Assembly: GCA_021323945.1 (NCBI GenBank)
Contig: JAJPKA010000002.1
Location: 248,001 to 312,000, forward strand
From: Pseudomonadota bacterium
Lineage (GTDB): Bacteria > Desulfobacterota > Binatia > Binatales > Binataceae
Length of the DNA stretch: 64,000 nucleotides
Direction of reading: 5' to 3'
Shown: in pieces, positions 36,225-44,598 of the stretch
How positions within the stretch are numbered: position 1 is the first letter of the stretch
Layout: every line of letters starts with the position of its first letter
The notes under the pieces: generated by a model
Seen by the model: only the letters and a program-made list of their open reading frames with translations
Databases searched by the model: none
What the model was told of the DNA's origin: nothing
Position numbers and translations under genes: made by a program

Positions 36225-37622
36225 ATGCACATGATGTATTTTACCGAACGTCCTTATCGTGACGTTCCCGAGGACGAAGTAATCCGCAACCGAAGTTTCT
36301 TCGGCGTGCCCAATAGCTTTTACGACCCTGAGGTGGGCGCCCGCTATTACAATGAATATATCGACGAAGCGATCTATGCCGAGGAGCTCGGCTTCGACGG
36401 TATCATGCTCAACGAGCACCATGGGACGCCCTTTTGCATGGGCGCGGTGATGAATGTCGAAGCCGCGATTCTGGCGCGGGTGACCAAGAAAGCACGCATC
36501 GTCCTGCTTGGCAATCCTCTGCCGGTGCTGAAGCACCCGCTGCGGATGGCCGAAGAGCTGGCGATGATTGATCTGATCTCCAAGGGGCGACTGGTGCCCG
36601 GCTGGGTCCGTGGCGCGGGCAGCGAGCAGATCTTCAACAACGCCAACCCCGCTTACAACCGCGAATATTTCAATGAGGCCCACGACGTCGTGATTGCGGC
36701 ATGGACTCGCCCTGGTCCGTTTCGGTGGGAGGGCAAACATTTCCACTACCGCTACATCAATCCGTGGGTGCTGCCCTATCAAAAGCCGCATCCCCCGATT
36801 TGGATTCCAGGGGTTATCAGCCCCGAGACGGTAATCTGGTGCGCCGAACATCGATATCCCTATATCGGGCTGGGGACCGCACTGCATTCGACCGTTGAGC
36901 TGTGGAACCTATATCAGCAGACGGCGGCGCGTGAGGGCTACGTGGCAGGCTCGGAGAACTTCGGCTATTTGCAGCAAATCCATGTTTCGGATACCGAGGA
37001 AAAGGCCCAGGAAGAAGGCAAGGCCGCATTGTTCGGTGGCGGTGCCGCCAACTTCTCGCGTCCTGAATGGACGCTTCCCCCCGGCTACAACTCCAAAGAG
37101 GCTACTCGCCGCCTTGCACGCCAGGCCACGGAATACGGGTTCCTCGGCGTTACTTCAGAGAAGTTGGCCGAATCGCAACAGGGCGAGCGGCGCGACCCTA
37201 ACGAGGCCAAGGGTCGCACTCGCGAGCGGTTGATGCGCGGTGAGGTCAGTATCGAAGAAGCCAAGCGCAAAATTTATGCTCAGTACCAGAAAGCGCAGGA
37301 TGGCTTGCAGATCATTATCGGAACACCCAAAACGGTGATTCCCAAGCTTAAATTGATTCTCGAGGTGCTCCGTCCTGGGGTTCTTGGGCTGTTCCAGGCG
37401 CAGGGCCCTCTTTCCAGGGAACAGCGAATGAACAGCATCCGCCTGATGGGTCAGGAGGTGGTCCCCGCGTTGCGGGAGATTGCCAAAGGACTCGGCATTG
37501 TCGACCCGTTTGAGCGGGCACCTGGTTCTCGCCAGTACATCGCGGGGACTCAACTCGAGCCGCTGGTCGACCTCGATGCACTCAAGCGTGCCCCCAAGCG
37601 CGACGAGAGCGTCAGAGTCTAG
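36225..37622 (+). CDS. LLM-class flavin-dependent oxidoreductase, paralogue 1
   Basis: 465 aa from ATG 36225, with AAGGAG 8 nt upstream; the frame is open well into the preceding gene but that part is not homologous to its twin. Bacterial luciferase-like TIM barrel: MMYFTERPY, YAEELGFDGIMLNEHHGTPF, ARIVLLGNPLP, GWVRGAGSEQ and the C-terminal helical region. Uses reduced flavin to monooxygenate or reduce a substrate. A near copy follows 68 nt downstream. Confidence 0.9.
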   Translation: MHMMYFTERPYRDVPEDEVIRNRSFFGVPNSFYDPEVGARYYNEYIDEAIYAEELGFDGIMLNEHHGTPFCMGAVMNVEAAILARVTKKARIVLLGNPLPVLKHPLRMAEELAMIDLISKGRLVPGWVRGAGSEQIFNNANPAYNREYFNEAHDVVIAAWTRPGPFRWEGKHFHYRYINPWVLPYQKPHPPIWIPGVISPETVIWCAEHRYPYIGLGTALHSTVELWNLYQQTAAREGYVAGSENFGYLQQIHVSDTEEKAQEEGKAALFGGGAANFSRPEWTLPPGYNSKEATRRLARQATEYGFLGVTSEKLAESQQGERRDPNEAKGRTRERLMRGEVSIEEAKRKIYAQYQKAQDGLQIIIGTPKTVIPKLKLILEVLRPGVLGLFQAQGPLSREQRMNSIRLMGQEVVPALREIAKGLGIVDPFERAPGSRQYIAGTQLEPLVDLDALKRAPKRDESVRV

Positions 37623-37690
37623 TAATTCGGGGAACCTGCGGGAGAAGCCCGAGCTTTGAGCCGAGACGGTCGGATCCAAGGAGATTACAG

Positions 37691-39067
37691 ATGAACCTGA
37701 TGTATTTTACCGAACGGCCTTATCGCTACGTTCCGGAAGACGAGTTGATAAAGAACCGCGCCTATTTTGGCCTGCCCAATACATTTTTCGATCGCGAAAA
37801 AGGTTCGCAGCTTTATAACGAGTATCTCGACGAAATGGTCTATGCCGAAGAGGTTGGCTTCGACGCGATCATGCTCAACGAGCATCATGGCACACCCTTC
37901 TGCATGGGCGCGGTGATGAACGTCGAGGCGGCAATTCTTGCCAGGATCACTAAAAAGGCGCGAATCATCCTCCTGGGTAATCCGCTCCCTACCTTCAAGA
38001 ACCCCCTGCGGGTCGCCGAGGAGCTGGCCACCATCGACTGCATCTCACATGGCCGGCTGGTGCCTGGATGGGTCCGCGGCGCAGGAAGCGAGCAGATCTT
38101 CAATAACGCCAATCCGGCCTATAACCGCGAGATGTTTAATGAGGCACACGATCTGATTCTGGCTGCCTGGACAAGGCCTGGTCCGTTTCGATGGGAAGGT
38201 AAACACTTTCACTATCGTTTCATCAACCCGTGGGTGCGGCCGTATCAAAAGCCACATCCGCCGATCATGATTCCAGGCGTTCTAAGCCCGGAGACCGTCG
38301 TTTGGTGCGCTGAGCGTCGCTATCCGTACCTGGGTCTTGGGACTGCGCTGCCAGCGACTGCCGAGCTGTGGAACTTGTACGGGGAGGTAGCCGCGAAGCA
38401 AGGCTATGAAGCCGGGTCTGAGAACTTCGGCTACCTCCAGCACGTGGTGGTGGCCGAGACTGAAGCAAAGGCCGAGGAACTTGGCAAAGCCCATCTCTTC
38501 GGCGGGGGCCAAGGCGCATTCTCGCGTCCCGAGCATACCTTGCCACCCGGTTACAACTCGAAAGAGGCTACCAAACGGTTAGCGCGAACCATGACAGCCG
38601 GCTCAGGGGGCTTTCTCGGAGTTAGCTCCGAGCAACTCGGCCGCGCCCAAGGAGCCGGAGAGCCGGAAAATCTCCAGCGTGTTGCAGACAGCACACGCCG
38701 TCGTATGGCACGCGGCGAGGTTACGATTGAGGAGGCCAAGCAGGCAATCTACCGAGCCTACCCGAAGGCCGTCGCAGGGCTGCAAATAATTGCCGGTACG
38801 CCCAAGTCAGTGATTCCCAAGCTGCGGACTATTCTCGAAGTCCTACGTCCTGGCACGTTAGGATTTTTCCAAAGTCAGGGTCCGGTGAGCTTCGAGGATC
38901 GGATGACGAGTATCAGGTTGCTCGGTCAGGAAGTGCTTCCTGCGGTGCGCGAGATCGCTAAAGAGCTCGGTCTGGTGGATCCCTTTGAGCGTCAGCCCGG
39001 TCAACGTCCGTATACGCCGGGTACGGCGCGTACGCAGTTGGTCTCTCTGGAGGCCTTGCGAGCCTAG
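37691..39067 (+). CDS. LLM-class flavin-dependent oxidoreductase, paralogue 2
   Basis: 458 aa, ATG 37691 with AAGGAG. Most of the sequence is alignable by eye with paralogue 1 (EHHGTPFCMGAVMNVEAAIL, GWVRGAGSEQIFNNANPAYN, LPPGYNSKEAT), so a tandem duplication that has since diverged; the C-terminal third differs more. They may form a heterodimer as luciferase LuxAB does, or act on successive substrates. Ends at a strong terminator. Confidence 0.9.
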   Translation: MNLMYFTERPYRYVPEDELIKNRAYFGLPNTFFDREKGSQLYNEYLDEMVYAEEVGFDAIMLNEHHGTPFCMGAVMNVEAAILARITKKARIILLGNPLPTFKNPLRVAEELATIDCISHGRLVPGWVRGAGSEQIFNNANPAYNREMFNEAHDLILAAWTRPGPFRWEGKHFHYRFINPWVRPYQKPHPPIMIPGVLSPETVVWCAERRYPYLGLGTALPATAELWNLYGEVAAKQGYEAGSENFGYLQHVVVAETEAKAEELGKAHLFGGGQGAFSRPEHTLPPGYNSKEATKRLARTMTAGSGGFLGVSSEQLGRAQGAGEPENLQRVADSTRRRMARGEVTIEEAKQAIYRAYPKAVAGLQIIAGTPKSVIPKLRTILEVLRPGTLGFFQSQGPVSFEDRMTSIRLLGQEVLPAVREIAKELGLVDPFERQPGQRPYTPGTARTQLVSLEALRA

Positions 39068-39104
39068 CACAGGGACCGCTCACAGCTTTCGAACCAACGA
39101 TAGA

Positions 39105-39140
39105 GCGAACGGCGCCTCGAAGGACCGAGGCGCCGTTCGC
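39105..39140 (+). terminator. Strong intrinsic terminator after the twin oxidoreductases
   Basis: Perfect 15-bp stem (GCGAACGGCGCCTCG / CGAGGCGCCGTTCGC) with a 6-nt loop, then TTTG. It closes the 34.0-39.1 kb transcription unit. The T-run is short, but the stem is very stable. Confidence 0.8.
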
Positions 39141-39203
39141 TTTGATGGCAGCTTTACCGGCTCATCTCACCAGTGACGACTAATCATGTGAGTGATAATT
39201 AAA

Positions 39204-39255
39204 AGCTCACCGTCGTTCGACAGCGATCCAATTCGTCGGTAATCGGCGGTGAGCT
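39204..39255 (+). promoter_or_regulatory. Hairpin masking the pagL-like ribosome-binding site
   Basis: AGCTCACCG (39204-39212) is the exact complement of CGGTGAGCT (39247-39255), which contains the Shine-Dalgarno sequence and abuts the ATG at 39256. An inner CGAC / GTCG pairing could extend the fold. In the mRNA this would block ribosome binding until it opens, as in RNA thermometers or other riboregulators. Function is inferred. Confidence 0.6.
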
Positions 39256-39939
39256 ATGCGGTTTCTGCCCCTCATCACGAGCATCTGGCAACTGGCTCAG
39301 CTTCTATTGGTACTAACCATGCTGAGTGACCGCTCTGCATTTGCCTCCGAGCCGTCGGTCACGCTTGATACCTACCGATGGGAAATTTCAGGGGAGGGTA
39401 CAGTGGCGCACTTTGGTTCAAGGCTTAACGACCGTGCCATACAGGCATGGAGTCTATCCGCCCGCCTTTCACTTTTGCCCTTCGGCGTCAGGCGCTGGCG
39501 TCGCTTCAGCGGAGTGTTTGATGGAGCTTTCGAAGCCGGGTTGGAGCCGACATTCGAGCGTTTCGCCGTCAGGCATCGAGCGGCTAGCGGATCCAAAGGC
39601 GGCTTTGCCAACTATGAAGGTGTCGGCCTCGTGTTGCGCTACTATTTTGTCCATTTTCAGCTGGGGCCGGTAGTGCCTTGGATCGAAGCTGGGATCGCTC
39701 CGGGAGGTAGCGATTTGAAAATTGGCCGGGAGCGAAACCAAACGCTACTAACCGGCCCGTTCATGAACCGCATCAAGGGCGGCATTGGCGTTGCTTACTT
39801 CATTTCGGAGAATGTGGCTACCTACATCGGGCTACAGGCGCAACACCTTTCCAATGCCGGCTTGAACGGCCCCAATCGCAACTACTCCCTGAATACACCC
39901 GTTAGCTTCACAATTGGCGGCTCTTGGTTCTTCCGCTGA
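39256..39939 (+). CDS. Lipid A 3-O-deacylase / acyloxyacyl hydrolase (PagL-like)
   Basis: 227 aa. An N-terminal signal peptide (LLLVLTMLSDRSAFA) precedes a beta-barrel-like sequence ending in an aromatic residue region (GGSWFFR, near C-terminal Phe-Arg). The active-site block QHLSNAGL matches the His-x-Ser-Asn of PagL. PagL removes the 3-O acyl chain of lipid A in the outer membrane, modifying LPS. Stands alone between the terminator and a CoA-transferase, with its own structured leader. Confidence 0.85.
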   Translation: MRFLPLITSIWQLAQLLLVLTMLSDRSAFASEPSVTLDTYRWEISGEGTVAHFGSRLNDRAIQAWSLSARLSLLPFGVRRWRRFSGVFDGAFEAGLEPTFERFAVRHRAASGSKGGFANYEGVGLVLRYYFVHFQLGPVVPWIEAGIAPGGSDLKIGRERNQTLLTGPFMNRIKGGIGVAYFISENVATYIGLQAQHLSNAGLNGPNRNYSLNTPVSFTIGGSWFFR

Positions 39940-40076
39940 CCTGTACCAGGCGGTTGAGGGGCCGTTCAGGGGGCAGTAACTTGTGGAAGACCGTTCCTCG
40001 GCGTCAAATTGGAATCCGCAGTACGCGGAATAAATTAATTTGTAGGGGCAGGCTCGTAACTTGATCGGAGATCACC

Positions 40077-41276
40077 ATGGAGAAGGCATTGGCTGGGGTA
40101 ACCGTTCTCGATCTGACTCAGTATGAAGCGGGCACTTCGTGCACCGAGCTGCTCGCCTGGTTGGGGGCCGATGTAATCAAAGTCGAAGAGCCGAAAATGG
40201 GTGAGCAGGGACGCTGGCGGGTGACCGAGCAGCCTGGGGTCGATTCCTACTACTTCATGCTGCTCAATGCCAACAAACGCAGCATCACGCTCAACTTGAA
40301 GTCGGATCGGGGTAAGGAGCTTTTTATCGCCCTGGCGAAGCAGGCCGATATTGTGAGTGAAAACTACACCCTCGGCACCATGGAAAGCCTCGGTCTCGGA
40401 TATGACCGTTTGCGTCAGATCAATCCGCGCCTGATTTATCTGACGGTCAAGGGCTTCGGTACTTTCGGTCCATACAGTCGATACAAAAGCTTCGACATGA
40501 TCGCGCAGGCCGCAGGAGGCGCAATGGCGTTAACCGGATTCCCTGGCTCCCCGCCTCTGAAACCTGGCCCCACGATCGGCGATACCGGGACGGGTGTACA
40601 CGCCGCTTGCGGAATACTCGCCGCACTCTATCAGCGCGAACGCACGGGCAAAGGGCAAAAAGTCGAAGTCGCGATGCAGGAGGCGGTCTTGAACTTTTGC
40701 CGGGTTCCGATGATGGGGACCTATTTGACCAACAAGCCAACTCCGCGGGTCGGTAACCGCCTGGGTGCAGGCCCGATCGGCGACATCTTCAAATGCGCAC
40801 CAGGCGGTCCGAATGACTACGTGTATCTGTATTGTGCCAACGTCGAGATGTGGCGCGCGTTATGGCAAACCATCGGTCGGCCCGATATTGCTGAAGATCA
40901 ACGTTTGCTTGATCGCAGAGAGCGCCGCCAGCGCATGGAAGAGTTAACCCAGCTTATCGAGAATTGGACCTGTCAACACACTAAACAAGAGGTCATGAAA
41001 ATCCTGGGGGAAGCAGGCGTTCCCTGTGGGGCCGTGTTGGATAGCGTTGAATTGCTCAACGACCCGCATTTGCGCGAACGAGGAATGATCGCGACGGTGA
41101 ACCATCCAGTCCGCGGTGAATTCACCATGCCCGGCTGCCCGGTGCGGCTCGAAGACTCCCCGGTGGAGGTAAAGAGCGCTCCGTTACTGGGCGAACACAA
41201 CGCCGAAGTTTATGGTCGCATGTTGAATCTGAGTGAAGCCGAGCTGCTTGAACTCAAAAACGCCGGGGTCATTTAG
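40077..41276 (+). CDS. CaiB/BaiF family CoA-transferase (copy 4, divergent)
   Basis: 399 aa, SD GGAG before ATG 40077. Motifs differ from the other copies: VLDLTQYEAGTSCTELLAWLGADVIKVE, ENYTLGTMESLGLGY and TIGDTGTGVHAA with the probable catalytic Asp. This subtype looks closer to formyl-CoA/oxalate-type or related transferases. It precedes the Rieske dioxygenase genes by about 150 bp on the same strand. Confidence 0.92.
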   Translation: MEKALAGVTVLDLTQYEAGTSCTELLAWLGADVIKVEEPKMGEQGRWRVTEQPGVDSYYFMLLNANKRSITLNLKSDRGKELFIALAKQADIVSENYTLGTMESLGLGYDRLRQINPRLIYLTVKGFGTFGPYSRYKSFDMIAQAAGGAMALTGFPGSPPLKPGPTIGDTGTGVHAACGILAALYQRERTGKGQKVEVAMQEAVLNFCRVPMMGTYLTNKPTPRVGNRLGAGPIGDIFKCAPGGPNDYVYLYCANVEMWRALWQTIGRPDIAEDQRLLDRRERRQRMEELTQLIENWTCQHTKQEVMKILGEAGVPCGAVLDSVELLNDPHLRERGMIATVNHPVRGEFTMPGCPVRLEDSPVEVKSAPLLGEHNAEVYGRMLNLSEAELLELKNAGVI

Positions 41277-41428
41277 GTCGGCCGCTTCCGTCTACGGCGA
41301 AGGGCAGTAAGCCCGATCGAAGTCTACGAGCCGGCGCAGGGGCGCTATGACCTCAAGTCGGGATTTCTCTGCAGCGCCTGAAAGTTCTAAGATCTAATGG
41401 GATTCAACTTGCGCTCTGGAGAACCGCT

Positions 41429-42703
41429 TTGATCGCAGACTATGCAGAAGTAATTCACGATGACCGAGTCCACGGCAGCCTCTACTCCGATCCGGAAGTG
41501 TTTGACCACGAAATGGATCGAATCTTTAGGCGGGGATGGGTCTTCGTCGGTCACGAATCGGAGGTACCGCAACCAGGTGATTGGGTGACACGGCTCATCG
41601 GCTTGGAACCCGTAATCATGGTGCGCGGCACCGATCGCACCGTACGGGTGCTGAGCAATCGGTGTGCACACCGCGGTACCGCGCTATGTTGGAGGGAGAA
41701 GGGCAACAGCCGTGTCTTCCAGTGCAACTATCACGGCTGGACCTTCGGTCTGGACGGCAGCTTGCGCGGTGTGCCCCACAAGGCTGGTTTTGAGCGTGAG
41801 CGTGCGGAGCTTGGTCTGGACAGGCCACGCGCGGTCGAGCTTTACAGGGGTTTTGTCTTCGCCAATATCTCGGGAGATGCGGGGCCGCTATCCGACCATC
41901 TTGGAGCGGGTGGGCGAGAGTTGATAGATCGGCTCTGTGACCTCTCGCCCACGGGCAATATAAGGCTGGACGCAGGCTGGATTGGACATCGTATCCAATC
42001 AAACTGGAAGATGTGGCCCGAAAGCGACGAGGATGGATATCATGTCGATTTCGTCCATATCTCGATGCTGCGAACCACGCAGAGCTACTATCAGGACACC
42101 ATCGTGGGTGGAGAAGCCAGCAACAACTCGCGCGCTGTGGATCACGGTGGTGGACATTCTGAGCTGGACATGAGGCCGGGTTACAAATCGCAGCTCTCCT
42201 GGCTAGGCGTGACGCGCGAGAAGGTGACTGAGTATTGCAATGCGATGGTTCGTCGTTATGGTGAGGCGCGCGCGAATCGGTTGTTATGGGAGGGTCCGCC
42301 CCACGCTTTCATCTTTCCCAATCTGTTTCTCGCCGAACTGAATCTCGCCCGTGTGGAGCCTTTGGGAGTAAATTTGACGGTTCATTATCATACCGCTGTC
42401 CAGTTCGAGGGGGTCGACGACCAGTTTAATCGACGTTTGCTGCGTCAGTCGGAAGCAGCACTCGGCCCAGGTAGCTTCATCGTGGCAGATGACGCGGTGA
42501 CTGCCGAGAGAATGCAAACGGCATTTGCCGGTGCCGCAGTCGGCAGGAGCTCCAATGGCTTCGGCGCGGCTTGGATCGACCTGAGCCGTGGTCAGAAGCG
42601 GGAACGAGTTGACGAGCAGGGCCGGCGGATTGGCCACGTTAGTGATGAGGTCACCAATCGCGCCTTCTGGCGCCGGTATCGCCAAATGATGAGAGCGAAA
42701 TGA
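41429..42703 (+). CDS. Aromatic ring-hydroxylating dioxygenase, alpha subunit (Rieske)
   Basis: 424 aa from TTG 41429 (GGAG 8 nt upstream). The Rieske [2Fe-2S] ligands are in CAHRG and CNYHGW; the mononuclear iron ligands lie in the EDGYHVDFVH segment with a later Asp. It adds O2 to an aromatic ring to give a cis-diol. Paired with a beta subunit that overlaps by 4 nt. No ferredoxin or reductase gene is adjacent, so electrons must come from elsewhere. Confidence 0.94.
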   Translation: MIADYAEVIHDDRVHGSLYSDPEVFDHEMDRIFRRGWVFVGHESEVPQPGDWVTRLIGLEPVIMVRGTDRTVRVLSNRCAHRGTALCWREKGNSRVFQCNYHGWTFGLDGSLRGVPHKAGFERERAELGLDRPRAVELYRGFVFANISGDAGPLSDHLGAGGRELIDRLCDLSPTGNIRLDAGWIGHRIQSNWKMWPESDEDGYHVDFVHISMLRTTQSYYQDTIVGGEASNNSRAVDHGGGHSELDMRPGYKSQLSWLGVTREKVTEYCNAMVRRYGEARANRLLWEGPPHAFIFPNLFLAELNLARVEPLGVNLTVHYHTAVQFEGVDDQFNRRLLRQSEAALGPGSFIVADDAVTAERMQTAFAGAAVGRSSNGFGAAWIDLSRGQKRERVDEQGRRIGHVSDEVTNRAFWRRYRQMMRAK

Positions 42704-43227
42704 GTGTCGACCAACCGTCGCCCAGTGCAGTCATTGTCGCCGACGTCACACGTCGCGAAATCGAGGCGTTTCTCTATCTCGAGGCGCGGCTCGCCGACGA
42801 ATCTCGCTATGCTGAATGGGAAGCGCTCGTCACCGATGACATGCACTATTGGGTGCCCAAAGGCGCAGCGGATTACGATCCGGCCACTCGCCTTTCGTAT
42901 ATCAACGACAACCGAGCCCGACTAGCCACCCGCATCCGCCAGCTTCGAACAGGCTTGCGTCATGCCCAGACACCGCCCTCGCCGATGCGGCGGATCATTT
43001 CGAATATCGAGATTCTCGAGGCTGATGATGCTGCTGGCCGGTTCGTTGTGGCCTCTAACTTTGTGCTGTACGAAGTAGCCGCACAGGCGACTAACGAACT
43101 GCGCATTTGGCCCGGTCGGGTGACTCACCATCTGCGGCGCGTCGAAGGGCGGCTGCGGATGTCAAAAAAGATCGTGGAACTGGTAACCAGCGAGCTGCCG
43201 CAACCTAATATGGCCTTTTTGCTCTAG
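42700..43227 (+). CDS. Aromatic ring-hydroxylating dioxygenase, beta subunit
   Basis: 175 aa NTF2-like fold. EIEAFLYLEARLADESRYAEWEALVTDDMHYWVP is the family N-terminus, and RISNIEI-like MRRIISNIEI and SNFVLY follow. Structural partner of the alpha subunit in an alpha3beta3 enzyme. ATG overlaps the alpha stop (ATGA), so the two are co-translated. Confidence 0.92.
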   Translation: MSVDQPSPSAVIVADVTRREIEAFLYLEARLADESRYAEWEALVTDDMHYWVPKGAADYDPATRLSYINDNRARLATRIRQLRTGLRHAQTPPSPMRRIISNIEILEADDAAGRFVVASNFVLYEVAAQATNELRIWPGRVTHHLRRVEGRLRMSKKIVELVTSELPQPNMAFLL

Positions 43228-43411
43228 AAGCAATTGCGCGCCGGTGCAGCTGAGATTACCGACCAGTTGAATCGATCCTGCGGCCGAGATCCGTTTTGGA
43301 AATGAGGTCGTCGCGCACAACACGGGCAATGCCCCGGACCCCCTCAAATCACTTCCGAGCACGCACACACAACCGGCACAACAAAGACATCAACCTCGAT
43401 TAGTCGTTTGC

Positions 43412-44518
43412 TCATCGGTTGCGATGGTCGCGTGCCAGTCCCGGTTGCTTGGGATGCGGGTAAGGATGAGGGGTGGGGACCATTTCGCGGCGGAAAGCCT
43501 GTGCGCGTCGCATAGCCTCGCGATAGATTTCCGCGAGCTGATCTTCAGCTGCATAATCGAATGGGTCTTGCAGACGCTGCTCAATCTCACCACCACGCTC
43601 TGGTTGGTGCTCCAGATACCATCGAGTGGTGCGGCGCAGTGCTTCGTCCGGCGGAGTCGGATCACTGTAACCCAGCTGGCGCTTGATTTTGTGGCAGTCC
43701 ATCAGTTTGTGATGGGGTGTTATCTCAAGGCTTACTCCGCGAGCCGGAAACGCCGCCTCGGCGGGTAAGCTGATGACCTCGAATTTGTGGTTCATCTCGT
43801 CGGCAATGATCTCGACGATCTGACGGATTGTGAACTGGACGTCATCGCCACAGTTGTAGATTTGGCCGGCAGCGGCGTCCGGGTGGTCGACCGCGAGGAG
43901 CACGGCATGGGCCAAATTGCCCGCGTATCCATGGGTCATCAGCCCCAGGCCGCCTTCCGCAAGAATTATGAAAGGCCGTTTATCCAGGGCGCGACGAATT
44001 ATGCACCATTCGCGCGGCAACAACTGATAGGGACCATAGACATAGGGATAGCGGTAAACCACGCCGTTGGGATGGGCTGCAAGGACTGCGCGTTCGGTGC
44101 TCGCGATGAGATAGGAAAATCGATTTTCTCCCTCCTCTTGTTGCACCGTTGGAGCGGTCTCCGGAACCGGGATAGGCAACCCCGGCGGGAAATTCACCGT
44201 CGGATTGAAGTAGCCTCGATAAGCCGGCACGCCACCGATGGCGATAAACTGGCGCGTTTTGCCCGCCAAGGCCTCAGCCAGGATGCGGATCCGGCCGTAG
44301 GTCGCGATCACTACATCAAAGCTTCGGCCGTTGAGAGCTGCATCAATCGTCTCGCGGAAATGCGGATCGCCATGGATATGTTCAACATCATCGGGAATTT
44401 CGGGGATTTCGTGAGTTCCGCGATGAAAGATCGCGACGTCGTAGCCGCGATCTCGCAACCCATTGACCAGGAAGGGTCCGCTAGGACCGGTGCCCCCCAC
44501 AACCAGCGCTGTTTTCAT
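43412..44518 (-). CDS. NAD-dependent epimerase/dehydratase family protein
   Basis: 368 aa with an N-terminal Rossmann loop VVGGTGPSGPFL (residues about 6-17), a short-chain dehydrogenase-like core and an YPYVYGPYQLLP block. The classic YxxxK is not evident, so catalysis may differ from sugar epimerases. The C-terminal part (EALRRTTRWYLEHQPE) is family-like. Faces the dioxygenase genes tail-to-tail and precedes CoA-transferase copy 5 downstream on the same strand. A dehydrogenase role on a catabolic intermediate is a guess. Confidence 0.78.
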   Translation of the reverse strand: MKTALVVGGTGPSGPFLVNGLRDRGYDVAIFHRGTHEIPEIPDDVEHIHGDPHFRETIDAALNGRSFDVVIATYGRIRILAEALAGKTRQFIAIGGVPAYRGYFNPTVNFPPGLPIPVPETAPTVQQEEGENRFSYLIASTERAVLAAHPNGVVYRYPYVYGPYQLLPREWCIIRRALDKRPFIILAEGGLGLMTHGYAGNLAHAVLLAVDHPDAAAGQIYNCGDDVQFTIRQIVEIIADEMNHKFEVISLPAEAAFPARGVSLEITPHHKLMDCHKIKRQLGYSDPTPPDEALRRTTRWYLEHQPERGGEIEQRLQDPFDYAAEDQLAEIYREAMRRAQAFRREMVPTPHPYPHPKQPGLARDHRNR

Positions 44519-44598
44519 TATCCTCTCAAGAGCCTCTCAGGTTCCTCTGTTAAAAAACGTGATCTCGCACCCGGATCGATAATGTCATAGGGTGAAGC

